NCBI RefSeq assembly: GCF_001045435.1
Contig: NZ_LFNG01000017.1
Coordinates: 1 to 47,282 of the forward strand
Direction of reading: 5' to 3'
DNA: 47,282 bases
Origin: Chryseobacterium koreense CCUG 49689
Lineage (GTDB): Bacteria > Bacteroidota > Bacteroidia > Flavobacteriales > Weeksellaceae
The notes under the pieces were generated by a model that saw only the letters and a program-made list of their open reading frames with translations, was not told the DNA's origin and did no database searches. Positions 23,401-33,877 of this stretch are shown here, one piece after another; position 1 is the stretch's first letter, and every line of letters starts with the position of its first letter. The position numbers were made by a program, and so were the translations under genes.

Positions 23401-24759
23401 TTAATTTCCGGTCAACCATTCCACAATCTCATCGTATAAGGTGTCAATATTTCCTGCACCTACGGTCAAAAGGACATCAAAATCTTTTTCTTTTATTTTG
23501 TTAAAAGCCTCTTCGAGTGTGGAGACTTCTTTTTTATCTAATATTACTTTATCCAAAAGCCATTTGGAGGTAACCCCTTCAAAATTTTCCTGTAATTCTC
23601 TTGCCGGATAAATGTCCAGCAGAAGAAGTTCATCGGCTTGGTTTAAGCTGTTTGCGAAACCCTCTGCAAAATCCCTCGTTCTGCTGAAAAGGTGAGGCTG
23701 AAAAACCACCAGCAATTTTTTTTCCGGATAAAAATGTTTGATCGAGCCGATCACCGCGTTCAATTCCGTGGGGTGGTGCGCATAATCGTCGATGTAGATT
23801 TTTCCGTTTGCAAATTGGTGTTTTGTGTATCTTCTTTTTATGCCTTTAAAATTGGCGATTCCACTTTTCAAAGTTTCCAGGTCCACCCCGAATGAATTCA
23901 ACAGAGCGATTGCGGCGGTTGCATTTTCCACATTGTGGATGCCCGGTATTTCCCAGACAAAATCGCTTGCATCTGCGTTGGCTGAATGAAAATCAAAATA
24001 GATTTTGTCCCCAATTTCCCGAATGTTGTTGGAGTAGAAATCGGCTTCTTCATTGACCGCATACGTTTTTGCATTTCTTCCGATTTCAATTCCCTTTCGG
24101 ATGAAAAGGTGGTTGTTTTCAGGAAGGAGTTGAGCGAAATCCCGGAATCCTTTTTCGAAGTTCGCTTTGTCTCCATAAATATCCAGATGGTCTGCATCCA
24201 TGGAAGTCACAATCGCCCAATCGGGTGCAAGGTTTAGGAAACTTCTGTCGTATTCATCGGCTTCCACCACTGAAATTTCACTTCCATTGAAATGGAAATT
24301 CGATTTGAAATTCTCTGAAATTCCACCCAGAAAGCAAGAGAACGGAAGATTTGCCTCGTTGCACAAATGCGCCACCAAAGAGGAAGTGGTGGTTTTTCCG
24401 TGAGTTCCTGCCACTGCGATACAGTCTGTATTTTCGGTGATCATTCCGAGCACTTTTGCCCGCTTTAAAACCGTGAAGCCATGGTCATCGAAATAATGGA
24501 GGATGTCCAGTTTTTTGATGGCGGGAGTGTATATAACCAGAGTGTTTTCAGGAGTCAGGCTCCTGATTTCTGGGGAGATTTCGTCTTTAAAAACAATATC
24601 GATTCCTTCCGAAATCAGGGCGGAAGTGAGTTTTGTCTGGGTTTTATCATAACCCGCAACATTTCCTCCGATGGATTTGAAATATCTTGCTAATGCTGAC
24701 ATTCCGATTCCGCCGATTCCGATGAAGTAGAAGTTTTGATAAGTATTTAAAGGTTTCAT
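23401..24759 (-). CDS. murC: UDP-N-acetylmuramate--L-alanine ligase MurC
   Basis: This 452 aa enzyme adds L-Ala to UDP-MurNAc with ATP, the first amino-acid step of peptidoglycan precursor synthesis. The N-terminal Rossmann part is FIGIGGIGMSALARYF, the P-loop is AGTHGKTTTSSLVAH (about residues 117-131), the central domain has VVEADEYDRSFL, and the ligase C-terminal domain has DDYAHHPTEL. Length is typical. It sits between murG and ftsQ, with gaps of 35 and 22 nt. Confidence 0.97.
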   Translation of the reverse strand: MKPLNTYQNFYFIGIGGIGMSALARYFKSIGGNVAGYDKTQTKLTSALISEGIDIVFKDEISPEIRSLTPENTLVIYTPAIKKLDILHYFDDHGFTVLKRAKVLGMITENTDCIAVAGTHGKTTTSSLVAHLCNEANLPFSCFLGGISENFKSNFHFNGSEISVVEADEYDRSFLNLAPDWAIVTSMDADHLDIYGDKANFEKGFRDFAQLLPENNHLFIRKGIEIGRNAKTYAVNEEADFYSNNIREIGDKIYFDFHSANADASDFVWEIPGIHNVENATAAIALLNSFGVDLETLKSGIANFKGIKRRYTKHQFANGKIYIDDYAHHPTELNAVIGSIKHFYPEKKLLVVFQPHLFSRTRDFAEGFANSLNQADELLLLDIYPARELQENFEGVTSKWLLDKVILDKKEVSTLEEAFNKIKEKDFDVLLTVGAGNIDTLYDEIVEWLTGN

Positions 24760-24794
24760 TTTTTATCGATTTTGCTGCCTGACTCCTGTTTTTT

Positions 24795-25949
24795 TTATAT
24801 TGTTATGCTCTTGATTATTTCGTCCACAATCTCCTCTGTTGCGTTAGGTTTTGCGAAGAACTTCAGGTTTTCGCTCATTTCTTTACGCAAGTTTTCATGA
24901 TCGCAGATTTCCATTAATGTGGGAAAAAATTTTTCCTTCATTTCGGAATCCTTCACCATTCTTGCTGCATTTTTTTCTACCAAAGTCGTCGCATTTTTGG
25001 TTTGATGGTCTTCTGCTGCAAATGGGAACGGAATCAGCAAAACGGGTTTCTGCGCTACTGCCAATTCCGAGATGGCGATTGCTCCGGCTCTGGAAACGAT
25101 CACATCTGCTGCGGAATAAGCGATCGACATATTTTTGATGAATTCCACAATCTGAATGTGGCGATGCTGTTTTGTTTCAGTTTCGCTCAGCATTGCATTA
25201 AAATCTGTTTTTCCGGTTTGCCAGATCAGCTGGAAATCTTTAGCGATAATTTGGTCGAAATGTTCTTTCCAGGTGTTGTTCAGGGTTCGGGAACCCAAAG
25301 AACCACCGACGGAGAGAATGGTCAACTTATTTTTGTCGAAACCTAATTTTTCTTTAGCCAAGTCACCGTCAATCAAATCGGTGATGATGTTTTGGCGAAT
25401 CGGATTACCTAAAAACAAGGTCTTTGTTCCGTGGAAAAATCTGTCCATTTGCGGATATGCCGTAAAGACTGCTTTTGCCTTTTTAGAAAGGAAGATATTG
25501 GTTTTTCCGGGCAAGGAATTCTGTTCCTGCACAAAAATCGGAATGCCTAATCTGGATGCCACAAACAAAGCGGGTCCACTTGCAAATCCACCGGTTCCAA
25601 CTGCAAAATCTGGCTTGAAATTCTTAATGGTATTTCTTGCCTTCATCAGGCTGGAAATTACCTGGAACGGGAGTTTAAAGTTCGCCAACAAATTCCCACG
25701 GTTAAATCCGGCGATGTTTAATCCCACGATTTTATAGCCTGTTTGCGGAACTTTTTCCATCTCCATTTTTCCTTTTGCGCCAATGAAGAGGAATTCCGCA
25801 TTGGGGAACCTTTTTTTGATTTCATCTGCGATGGCGATTGCCGGGAAGATGTGTCCTCCGGTTCCGCCGCCACTCATGAGAACGCGAAATGCAGCCTTTT
25901 CCCCTACTGGGGTAAAAGCGTTTGACTGTATGTTTTCGTTAGTACTCAA
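24795..25949 (-). CDS. murG: UDP-GlcNAc transferase MurG
   Basis: This 384 aa GT-B glycosyltransferase transfers GlcNAc to lipid I, making lipid II at the inner face of the membrane. Donor and acceptor motifs are visible: SGGGTGGHIFPAIAIA (about 26-41), GTGGFASGP (about 113), EQNSLPGKTN, SVGGSLGSRTLN, and SRAGAIAISELA in the UDP-GlcNAc site. The reading frame has no ATG before the first beta strand. The only possible initiation codon there is TTG at 25949, since an in-frame TAA lies just upstream, so TTG initiation is likely. Confidence 0.95.
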   Translation of the reverse strand: MSTNENIQSNAFTPVGEKAAFRVLMSGGGTGGHIFPAIAIADEIKKRFPNAEFLFIGAKGKMEMEKVPQTGYKIVGLNIAGFNRGNLLANFKLPFQVISSLMKARNTIKNFKPDFAVGTGGFASGPALFVASRLGIPIFVQEQNSLPGKTNIFLSKKAKAVFTAYPQMDRFFHGTKTLFLGNPIRQNIITDLIDGDLAKEKLGFDKNKLTILSVGGSLGSRTLNNTWKEHFDQIIAKDFQLIWQTGKTDFNAMLSETETKQHRHIQIVEFIKNMSIAYSAADVIVSRAGAIAISELAVAQKPVLLIPFPFAAEDHQTKNATTLVEKNAARMVKDSEMKEKFFPTLMEICDHENLRKEMSENLKFFAKPNATEEIVDEIIKSITI

Positions 25950-25987
25950 TTTTCTGTTTTTTTAGTCCCTTTTCCGGATTTAGATGT

Positions 25988-27217
25988 TTATGCGATATCG
26001 TTAATTTCCTCTATGCTTTGTTTTTTGCCCATTCCTTCCTCATCGTAGATTTGGATTCGGGAACTCACATTTAAAATCAATCCGAGCTGGATGTAGGTGA
26101 CCAGCATTGAAGTTCCCCCATAACTTATTAGTGGCAATGGCTGTCCTGTGACCGGAATGAGATTTACCGCGACAGCAATATTTACGGTGAGCTGCACGAA
26201 AATCATGATGCCGAGACTTATGACGAGCAGGCTGCCAAAAAATGCCGGCATTTTACTGGCTATCATCACGATCCTGATCATCATTATGAGGTAGAGTGCA
26301 ATCAAAATGGCTGCTCCAATGAATCCATATTCCTCCACGATAATGGCAAAAATAAAATCGGAGGCAGATTGGGGCAGCATTTGTTTCAGCGCGCTTTTTC
26401 CGGGTCCCATTCCGGTGATTCCACCGTGGACGATGGCTGCTCTTGCCTGCATGACCTGATAATTTTTTGCCTTTAGACTTTCGTCTTCCAATTCTGTTGT
26501 TTTTTTAGAATTGGTGAATGTTTCGATGCGGCTCATCCAGGTGTGGACACGGTTGCTTCCAATCAAGTCGGTCTTCAGCGCTAAAAATAAAAACATACCA
26601 ATCGCAACAGCGGAAAGTCCGACAAATCCGAAAATATATTTCTTGCTCAACTGGCCAATGAGCATTACTGCCAATGAAACCATCAGAATCATCAACGCGG
26701 TGGAGCCGTTGTCTTTCGCAACCAGTCCAAAGACCAAAAGTACGGGACCGAATATGTATAAGATGTTCTCAATGGGAAGCCGTTCGCGCTTGATCCTTTT
26801 GGTTAAATACCTGCACAGATAGATGACCAGCATTAAATAGGCGAATGAAGAAGGCTGGAAAGAAATCGGTGTACCGGGAATTTTAAGCCAACGGGAAGCA
26901 GATGCGCCATCGATTTTTTGTCCGGTGAACATGGTTAAGCCTAAAAGAATGACCATGAATCCGAGAAGAATTGCGCTGAGCTTTCCAATGTATTCGTATT
27001 TGAAAACTCCCACTCCGCGCATAATTGCCAAACCGAGCACCACAAAGAACAAATGCTTAATCAAGTGCGAAGTGGTGGTTCCATTATTCACGATGTATTC
27101 CAGGTTGGAACTTGCGGAATATACCGGAAACACGGAAAAGAACGAGATTAATAAAATCACGCTCCAAAGCACTTTGTCGCCTTTCAAAAGTTCGAATTTG
27201 CTTTCTGTTTCGTTCAT
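25988..27217 (-). CDS. ftsW: Lipid II polymerase FtsW (SEDS family)
   Basis: This 409 aa protein has about ten transmembrane helices. SEDS proteins polymerise glycan strands together with a class B PBP, here FtsI. Family motifs are RWLKIPGTPISFQPSSFA, KDNGSTALMI, and the C-terminal PVTGQPLPLISYGGTSML. An insert after helix 6 contains FTNSKKTTELEDES and the catalytic-loop region. ATG 27217 (MNETESKFE) is chosen because the longer frame would need TTG at 27229. The murD stop is only 23 nt upstream in transcription order. Confidence 0.95.
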   Translation of the reverse strand: MNETESKFELLKGDKVLWSVILLISFFSVFPVYSASSNLEYIVNNGTTTSHLIKHLFFVVLGLAIMRGVGVFKYEYIGKLSAILLGFMVILLGLTMFTGQKIDGASASRWLKIPGTPISFQPSSFAYLMLVIYLCRYLTKRIKRERLPIENILYIFGPVLLVFGLVAKDNGSTALMILMVSLAVMLIGQLSKKYIFGFVGLSAVAIGMFLFLALKTDLIGSNRVHTWMSRIETFTNSKKTTELEDESLKAKNYQVMQARAAIVHGGITGMGPGKSALKQMLPQSASDFIFAIIVEEYGFIGAAILIALYLIMMIRIVMIASKMPAFFGSLLVISLGIMIFVQLTVNIAVAVNLIPVTGQPLPLISYGGTSMLVTYIQLGLILNVSSRIQIYDEEGMGKKQSIEEINDIA

Positions 27218-27240
27218 ATTTTCTCCCAATTCGGGGATTG

Positions 27241-28590
27241 TTAATTGATGTTTTTTTGTTCAGCCGGCTTTAAAACTTCTTCTTTGAATCTTCTTCCCCG
27301 GTCCTCATAATTATCAAAAAGGTCGAAACTCGCACAACAAGGGGAGAGCAACACAGTGTCGCCGCTTTCGGCCAGTGATTTTGAAATTTTCACGGCTTCT
27401 TCCATGCTGGATGTGCTGTAAATCAACTCTTTTTTTGCTTTGAAAAAATCTATAATTTTTTGGTTATCAATGCCTAAACAAACGATTGCCTTTACTTTTT
27501 TCTTAACCAGATCTTCAATTTCCGAGTAATCGTTTCCTTTGTCTGTTCCGCCCACAATCCAAACTGTTGGCTGTTTCATGCTTTCCAGCGCATAGTAGCA
27601 AGCGTTCACGTTGGTTGCCTTGCTGTCATTGATGAAGTTTACTCCGCCGATAGTCGCTACTTTTTCCAACCGGTGTTCCACTGCCTGGAAAGTCATCAGG
27701 GAATTTCGGATACTTTGGTTGCTGATATTCAATATTTTACCCGCAATGGAAGCGGCTAAACTGTTTGCAACATTGTGATTTCCAACCAAGGAAAGGTCTT
27801 CAATCCTCATTGAAAAATCATCTGCCCATTTGATTTCTATATTTTCACCTTGCACAAAGCCTCCTTCGTTCAGCATAACTTTTGTGGAAAATGGAATCAT
27901 CTTAGCTTTGATTTCCAGTTTTTCCAGAAGGTTCATGCTCATTTCGTCATCTTTATTGTAAATGAAGAAATTGTCATTTTCCTGGTTTTCTGCGATGCGG
28001 AATTTGGCCAGCGCATATTCCTCGTAGTTGTAATTGTACTGATCAAGATGGTCTTTACTCAAATTCAGCAATAGGGAGATATAAGGTCTAAAGTTCTGGA
28101 TATCATCTAATTGGAATGAACTCACCTCCAAAACGTAATAGTCGAAGTTTTCATCTGCGACCTGTCCTGCGAAACTTTTCCCGATGTTTCCGCCTAAACC
28201 GACATTGAAACCGTCATTTTTCAAGATGTGGTAAATCAGAGCGGTGGTGGTGGTTTTCCCATTGCTTCCGGTGATCGCGATGATTTTGGCGTTGGTAAAT
28301 TCCGAAGCGAATTCGATTTCTGAGGAAAGCCGGATTCCCTTTTGATGGATTTTTTGGATGATTTCCGCCTTTTTTGGGATTCCCGGTGATTTCACGATCC
28401 AGTCAGCGCCCAAAATTTTTGTTTCGTCGTGTTGGCCTTCTTCGTACTCAATTCCGGCTTCGTTCAGAATCTTTCTGTATTCTTCTTTGATCGTGCCTTT
28501 ATCGGAAAGGAAAACTTCCATTCCTTTCTTTTTCGCGAGACGGGCTGCACCCACTCCACTTTCGCCGCCACCTAAGATTACTATTTTCAT
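27241..28590 (-). CDS. murD: UDP-MurNAc-L-Ala--D-Glu ligase MurD
   Basis: This 449 aa ligase is the second amino-acid-adding Mur enzyme. N-terminal MKIVILGGGESGVGAARLAK, P-loop AITGSNGKTTTTALIYHIL (about residues 108-126), VLEVSSFQLDD, and NDSKATNVNACYYAL with VWIVGGTDKGND in the C-terminal domain. ATG 28590 gives the normal family N-terminus, and a TTG four codons upstream is not needed. Confidence 0.97.
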   Translation of the reverse strand: MKIVILGGGESGVGAARLAKKKGMEVFLSDKGTIKEEYRKILNEAGIEYEEGQHDETKILGADWIVKSPGIPKKAEIIQKIHQKGIRLSSEIEFASEFTNAKIIAITGSNGKTTTTALIYHILKNDGFNVGLGGNIGKSFAGQVADENFDYYVLEVSSFQLDDIQNFRPYISLLLNLSKDHLDQYNYNYEEYALAKFRIAENQENDNFFIYNKDDEMSMNLLEKLEIKAKMIPFSTKVMLNEGGFVQGENIEIKWADDFSMRIEDLSLVGNHNVANSLAASIAGKILNISNQSIRNSLMTFQAVEHRLEKVATIGGVNFINDSKATNVNACYYALESMKQPTVWIVGGTDKGNDYSEIEDLVKKKVKAIVCLGIDNQKIIDFFKAKKELIYSTSSMEEAVKISKSLAESGDTVLLSPCCASFDLFDNYEDRGRRFKEEVLKPAEQKNIN

Positions 28591-28645
28591 TGTTTTTTCC
28601 AATCTTGATACTTAATGATAAATGAATAGCTGACTATCTGCACTA

Positions 28646-29887
28646 TTATCTGATTTTCAAAGTGATTACACAAATGATCGCGAGCATTAATCCAATGATG
28701 ATCATGCGGTTGACGATTTTGCTTTCGTGATAACCCTTTTTTTGATAATGATGGTGCAGCGGAGACATTTTAAATAACCTGTTGTTTTGGGCATATTCCA
28801 ACCCATATTTTTTCTTTCTGTATTTGAAGACTCCTACCTGCAGCATCACAGAAACATTTTCGACCAAGAAAATGCCGCAAAGCACAGGAATCATGAGTTC
28901 TTTTCTTAAAATAATCGCCAAAACCGCGATCACTCCTCCTAACATCAGACTTCCCGTATCGCCCATAAACACTTGGGCCGGATAAGTGTTGTACCAGAAA
29001 AAGCCGATGACTGCTCCCACCATAGCTAGCGCGAAAATGGTGGTTTCACCCATATTCGGCAGAAACATGATGTTGAGGTAATCTGCAAAAATGATGTTTC
29101 CCGACAAATAGGCGAAAAGCGCCAAAGTGAGCAGTATGACGACACTGGTTCCCGCAGCGAGCCCATCGATTCCATCGGTGATATTGGCTCCGTTTGAAAC
29201 TGCGGTCACTATGAAAATTACAATCGGGATAAAAACGATCCAAGACCACTCGTGAGCTTTTTCAGGTGACATCCAAAAGAGCATTCCGCTGTAATCGAAC
29301 TCGTTGTTTTTGACAAATGGAACAGTGGAGACGGTTGATTTTTCGGTCGGCATGAAGTTTTTTTCCACATTGTTCCGATTCACCACTTGCGCATCTGCAT
29401 ATTTCCTTTTCACGGTAATATCTGGATGGAAGTACATGGTGATTCCCACGATCAAACCTAGTCCGACCTGTCCAATGACTTTGAATTTTCCGCTTAAACC
29501 GTCCTTATTTTTTTTGATCTTCTTCAAATAGTCGTCCACAAATCCGATCGCTCCCATCCAAAGCACCGAAATAATCAGCAATACGATATATATATTGAAG
29601 ATTCGGGTAAATAGCAAAACCGGAATCAGGGTTGCGAGAATAATAATCAGGCCGCCCATTGTCGGGGTTCCTTCTTTTTGTTTCTGGCCTTCTAACCCCA
29701 AATCCCTCACGAGTTCACCCATCTGTTTATTTCTCAGATAGTTGATGATTGTTTTGCCATAAATTAGCGCAATGACCAGTGACAATAGAACTGCCATTCC
29801 TGCACGGAAGGAGATAAATCTGAACATCCGAAGTCCCGGAATGTGGATTCCGTTGGCGGTTAAATATTCGTATAAATAGTATAGCAT
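28646..29887 (-). CDS. mraY: Phospho-MurNAc-pentapeptide transferase MraY
   Basis: This 413 aa protein has about ten transmembrane helices and makes lipid I from the UDP-pentapeptide and undecaprenyl phosphate. Key motifs are KEGTPTMGG, the Asp-rich [19 protein letters not shown] (about 117-135), [15 protein letters not shown], and the HHHYQKKG loop near the C-terminus. It is longer than the 360 aa E. coli protein because of an insert of about 50 residues after the [10 protein letters not shown] helix, as is common in Bacteroidota. It lies between murE and murD, the place where murF is missing. Confidence 0.97.
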   Translation of the reverse strand: MLYYLYEYLTANGIHIPGLRMFRFISFRAGMAVLLSLVIALIYGKTIINYLRNKQMGELVRDLGLEGQKQKEGTPTMGGLIIILATLIPVLLFTRIFNIYIVLLIISVLWMGAIGFVDDYLKKIKKNKDGLSGKFKVIGQVGLGLIVGITMYFHPDITVKRKYADAQVVNRNNVEKNFMPTEKSTVSTVPFVKNNEFDYSGMLFWMSPEKAHEWSWIVFIPIVIFIVTAVSNGANITDGIDGLAAGTSVVILLTLALFAYLSGNIIFADYLNIMFLPNMGETTIFALAMVGAVIGFFWYNTYPAQVFMGDTGSLMLGGVIAVLAIILRKELMIPVLCGIFLVENVSVMLQVGVFKYRKKKYGLEYAQNNRLFKMSPLHHHYQKKGYHESKIVNRMIIIGLMLAIICVITLKIR

Positions 29888-29949
29888 CTTTGTTGGAGGT
29901 TTTAGGTTAAAGTTTTAGGTCCTACAGGTTTGTATTTGCCATTTTCAAA

Positions 29950-31410
29950 TTATTTCGACATTAATCTTGAAAGTTCCATTACCATTTCTTTGTCGTCAAA
30001 ATGGATTCGTTCGCCATTAATTTCCTGATAATTTTCATGACCCTTCCCGGCGACCAGAATGATGTCTCTGGGTTCCGCGAACTTGATCGCCATTTTTATG
30101 GCTTCTTTTCTATCCGGAATTGTAGTGTATTTGCTGAAGTTCTGCGGTTCCACGCCAGCTTCGATTTCTTTGATGATCTCATTCGGATTTTCCGTTCTGG
30201 GATTGTCGGAGGTGATGATGGCCAAAGTGGATTTCCGGGTGGCAATTTTTCCCATTTCCGGTCGTTTCGCGTGGTCCCGGTCGCCACCGCAACCGAAAAC
30301 GGTGATTAATCTTTCGTTCTTGGTTCGGATTTCATTGATGGAATCCAACACATTTTCCAATGCATCCGGAGTATGCGCATAATCCACCACGAAGAAAATT
30401 CCGCCGTCGGATTTCAGGGTTTCAAATCTTCCTTTCACGCGCTGAAGTTTTGAAATGGCCTGTAAAACATCATCTTCGTGAAAACCACATTCCATTGCCA
30501 CTGCAAATGCCAGAAGCAAATTGTAACCATTGAATTTTCCGGTCAAAGTTGTCCAGAATTCCTTTCCGTTAAAGTTCAGCAACATTCCGTTAAAATCTGC
30601 TTCCAAAATTTTACCGTGGAAATCTGCCATGGTTTTTAAAGCATAGGTTTTCTTTTTCGCTTTGGTATTTTGGAGCATCACCAATCCATTTTTATCATCT
30701 GCATTCGTGATGGCGATTGCTTCGGGATTCAATTCGTCGAAGAACCTTTTTTTCACTTTCAGGTATTCATTGAAAGTTTTATGGTAATCCAGATGATCGT
30801 GGGTAATATTGGTGAAACCTGCCATTTTGAAATGCAGCCCTTCAATTCTGTCTTGGTGGATTCCATGCGAGGAAACTTCCATAAAGGCGTATTCACAACC
30901 GGTTTCCACCGCCTTGCTTAAAATTTTGTTTAAAGTCAAGACATCCGGCGTGGTGTGCGTGGAAGGGATAACTTCCTCGCCAATTCTATATTCCACGGTT
31001 GAAATCAATGCCGATTTATATCCAAGAATTTTGAAAATCTCAGACAGCAGAGTGGTTACCGAGGTTTTTCCATTAGTTCCGGTGATTCCGATCAAATTGA
31101 GTTTTTCTGATGGATTTCCGTAGAAATTGGAAGCAATTTGTCCCAATGTTTTCGAGGAATTTTTCACTTTTAAATAAGTGGTTTTTTCATCCAAATTTTC
31201 CGGCAAGTCTTCGCAGACGATTACTGTTGAACCTTTCTCAATGGCAGCATCAATATAGGAATGGCCATCAGAAACAGTCCCCTTCACTGCGACGTACAGC
31301 GAGTTCGCGACTGCTTTTCTGCTGTCGAAAACAATTTCAGAAACTTCGGGGTTTTCATTTCCATGAAGTTCCAGAAATGGGGTTCTGTTTAATAATTCTT
31401 TTAGGTTCAT
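29950..31410 (-). CDS. murE: UDP-MurNAc-tripeptide synthetase MurE (mDAP type)
   Basis: This 486 aa ligase adds the third amino acid of the stem peptide. P-loop ITGTNGKTSVTTLLSEI (about 109-125), THTTPDVLTL, SSHGIHQDRIEG, VDYAHTPDALENVL, and SDNPRTENP. The DNPR sequence is the signature for meso-diaminopimelate specificity, so the peptidoglycan should be of the mDAP (A1gamma) kind. Length and domain order are normal. It lies 75 nt from ftsI and 62 nt from mraY. Confidence 0.97.
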   Translation of the reverse strand: MNLKELLNRTPFLELHGNENPEVSEIVFDSRKAVANSLYVAVKGTVSDGHSYIDAAIEKGSTVIVCEDLPENLDEKTTYLKVKNSSKTLGQIASNFYGNPSEKLNLIGITGTNGKTSVTTLLSEIFKILGYKSALISTVEYRIGEEVIPSTHTTPDVLTLNKILSKAVETGCEYAFMEVSSHGIHQDRIEGLHFKMAGFTNITHDHLDYHKTFNEYLKVKKRFFDELNPEAIAITNADDKNGLVMLQNTKAKKKTYALKTMADFHGKILEADFNGMLLNFNGKEFWTTLTGKFNGYNLLLAFAVAMECGFHEDDVLQAISKLQRVKGRFETLKSDGGIFFVVDYAHTPDALENVLDSINEIRTKNERLITVFGCGGDRDHAKRPEMGKIATRKSTLAIITSDNPRTENPNEIIKEIEAGVEPQNFSKYTTIPDRKEAIKMAIKFAEPRDIILVAGKGHENYQEINGERIHFDDKEMVMELSRLMSK

Positions 31411-31485
31411 TTTTTTTTCAGATTTTTGGTTTCCGGTTTTTAAATAATCATTTTGATGAACGAGGAAACGCTATGAGCTGTTCTT

Positions 31486-33474
31486 CTATTGCAGCTGCAG
31501 ATAAATTTTCTGGTTTTTGTTGATAATTGTTCCTTCCAGCGGGAATTGTTCTTTTATCCTTCCAACACCTTTAAAGTCCACCCGATAACCGGCGTTTTCC
31601 AGTTGTGGAATAATATTTTTCCCGATCATTCCGACTACGTTGGGCATTTGGTTTTCATTGATGGCCAAAGTGGCGTTGGGTTCTATCATTTTGCTTAAGT
31701 CCACTTTTTTGTCGACCAGCATTTCCTGCTCCACGTTTTGTGGGGTTTTGAGGAATGTTTTTCCTGCAATTTCTTTAAAGACCGGTGCGGAAACTGTCGC
31801 GCCGTAAAATCCTTTGGAATTATCCGGCTGATTGACCATCACGATACAGGTGTATTTTGGATGGTCACTGGGATAAAATCCGGCAAAGCTCGCCTGATAT
31901 TTTGGTGGTCCAGCTTTCCAGTATTCAAATCTTGCGGTTCCGGTTTTTCCGGCCATTTTCAGATTTGGCGTGAAGATACTTTTTGCCGTTCCTTTCTCTA
32001 CCGCTTTGGTGAGCGAGGAAGTCATGAGTTCAATGGCTTTTGTGGATGCCATTTTGCCGACCATCACCTGTGGTTTTGCTTCATACAGCACTTTTCCGTC
32101 TTTCATTATTTTTTCGATGAAGAGGGGTTTCAGCATCTTTCCCTTATTGGCGATTCCGTTGTAGAATGTGGTCATTTGCAATAAGTTAAATCTGGATGAA
32201 TAACCGTAAGCGAGTGATGCCAAGGTAGCCGCATTCCATCTTTTATCCTGTGGTGTTACAATATATGGTTTTGTAATTCCCGGAATTTCGATATCCATTT
32301 TGTCGAACATTTTCCATCTTCGCAGGTGGTCCAGGAAAACTTTTGGTTTGTCCGCATAAAATTTGGTGATCAGTTTGGCGGAGCCCACGTTGCTTGATTT
32401 TGCCAAGACGTCGGAAATCTCATAAATTCCGCCGCCGTGACCATCTGTGATTTTTTGTTTTGCGTAGGTCCAGATACCGTTTCCCACATCCACTTTTGTT
32501 TCTTCATCAATGAAACCATCGTCCATTGCGGCCAAAAGAGAAACGGTTTTGAAGGTGGATCCCGGTTCTGTAGCATCTTTCAACGCATAATTATAGGCAT
32601 CCACATAAATTCCGGGTTCGGTTCTTCTCAGGTTGACCATGGCTTTCACTTTTCCGGTTTCCACTTCCATCACCAACACGCAGCCGTGGTCTGCATCGAA
32701 TTTTATCAGCTGTTTTTCCAGTGCGGAATGGGCGATATCCTGGATTCGCAAATCGATCGTGGTGTAAACATCCTGTCCGTCGATGGGTTCTTTTACCTTC
32801 CAGTAATCAATTGGTTTCCATTGACTGGAGTTCACTCTTTGTTCCAAACGGGTTCCGTTTGTTCCGGTCAAATATTTTGAAAAAGCGCCTTCTAATCCGG
32901 ATTTTGTGATGCCATTGTCCATTCCGATGGTTCCTGCTCCGATTTGGGTGGTTGCCAATTCTCGTTTAAAATTTCTGTCAATGATGAAACCTCCTTTGTT
33001 TTTTCCTTTTTTAAAGATCGGAAAGTTTCTGATTCGGTCATATTGATCAAAATCAAGTCCTTTGACTAACGAGTAATATTGGTTTTTTGCCTTTTTTTGT
33101 TGGTCTAGCCTGTCGCGGAAATAGCTTCTGGGTTTGCCGAACATTTTTGACAAAGAATCTGTCAAGGCCCCTATATTGTTGTTGTAAACAGTGTCTTTAA
33201 TTACTTTGAAATCAAGGTAAACATCGTATCGCATCACGGTGGTGGCCAAGATGGATCCGTCAGAGGCGTAGAGATTTCCGCGGGCGGCATTCAGGGTTGC
33301 TTCGCGGTAATTTTTGTTGATGTAGTCGTCTTTAATTTCTTGTACGTTTGTGTTTTGGAGAAATAGAATTCTACCAAGAAACACCACAAACAGAATGAAG
33401 GCAAATCCTGCGAAAAGATAGCCCCATCTCAATGTCCTTGAGCGTTTTTTTTCAAATTCATTTTGCACCGCCAT
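31486..33474 (-). CDS. ftsI: Division-specific transpeptidase FtsI (PBP3) with PASTA domain
   Basis: This 662 aa class B penicillin-binding protein cross-links septal peptidoglycan. One transmembrane helix (about 18-38), a pedestal domain with ARGNLYASDGSILA, and the transpeptidase motifs: SxxK in EPGSTFKTVS, SxN in KSSNVG, and KTG in MAGKTGTARFEY. The last about 60 residues (MPNVVGMIGKNIIPQLENAG and following) form a PASTA domain, as in Gram-positive and Bacteroidota homologs but not in E. coli. It overlaps ftsL by 17 nt, so translation is likely coupled. Confidence 0.96.
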   Translation of the reverse strand: MAVQNEFEKKRSRTLRWGYLFAGFAFILFVVFLGRILFLQNTNVQEIKDDYINKNYREATLNAARGNLYASDGSILATTVMRYDVYLDFKVIKDTVYNNNIGALTDSLSKMFGKPRSYFRDRLDQQKKAKNQYYSLVKGLDFDQYDRIRNFPIFKKGKNKGGFIIDRNFKRELATTQIGAGTIGMDNGITKSGLEGAFSKYLTGTNGTRLEQRVNSSQWKPIDYWKVKEPIDGQDVYTTIDLRIQDIAHSALEKQLIKFDADHGCVLVMEVETGKVKAMVNLRRTEPGIYVDAYNYALKDATEPGSTFKTVSLLAAMDDGFIDEETKVDVGNGIWTYAKQKITDGHGGGIYEISDVLAKSSNVGSAKLITKFYADKPKVFLDHLRRWKMFDKMDIEIPGITKPYIVTPQDKRWNAATLASLAYGYSSRFNLLQMTTFYNGIANKGKMLKPLFIEKIMKDGKVLYEAKPQVMVGKMASTKAIELMTSSLTKAVEKGTAKSIFTPNLKMAGKTGTARFEYWKAGPPKYQASFAGFYPSDHPKYTCIVMVNQPDNSKGFYGATVSAPVFKEIAGKTFLKTPQNVEQEMLVDKKVDLSKMIEPNATLAINENQMPNVVGMIGKNIIPQLENAGYRVDFKGVGRIKEQFPLEGTIINKNQKIYLQLQ

Positions 33475-33826
33475 CAGTACTGTCTAGTTTTATTAAAAGT
33501 TTATGCGGGTGATTTTCCAGCGACAAAAGGGAATCCTGAACCATTTCTTTTCCCAGTTCGGACTCCAGTTTCACTTTGATCAACCTGCTTTGTGCATAAG
33601 CGTTTCTGGATTTATATTCTTCGGTCTGTTCTTTTAAATCGTTGACGTGCTCGATCTTTTTGCTCACCAAATGATTGCTGTAAATCATGATCATCAGCAG
33701 CAAAAACACGAGCAGGAAATATTTGTAATGAATTTTCACTTCATCACGGTTCAGAAAATTTCCTTTTATGATATCAATAAAAGTGAGTTTTTTCTGTGGG
33801 CGATATGTCCTCTTCTTGATTGCCAC
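33458..33826 (-). CDS. ftsL: FtsL-like division protein
   Basis: This 122 aa bitopic protein has a basic cytoplasmic N-terminus (KKRTYRPQKKL), one transmembrane helix (about residues 37-55, YFLLVFLLLMIMIY) and a short periplasmic coiled coil. Sequence is poorly conserved in this family. The call rests on size, topology and position between rsmH and ftsI. The start codon is GTG. FtsL with FtsB and FtsQ activates the FtsWI pair. Confidence 0.85.
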   Translation of the reverse strand: MAIKKRTYRPQKKLTFIDIIKGNFLNRDEVKIHYKYFLLVFLLLMIMIYSNHLVSKKIEHVNDLKEQTEEYKSRNAYAQSRLIKVKLESELGKEMVQDSLLSLENHPHKLLIKLDSTDGGAK

Positions 33827-33877
33827 TTTCTGTTCCTTTTAAAATTCGCTATTTCCCTTTTGGAAATTCGATGCGAT

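Noticed and set aside
25156..25737. 193-codon frame antisense to murG
   Set aside because: Shadow of a firmly identified gene, no protein motifs.
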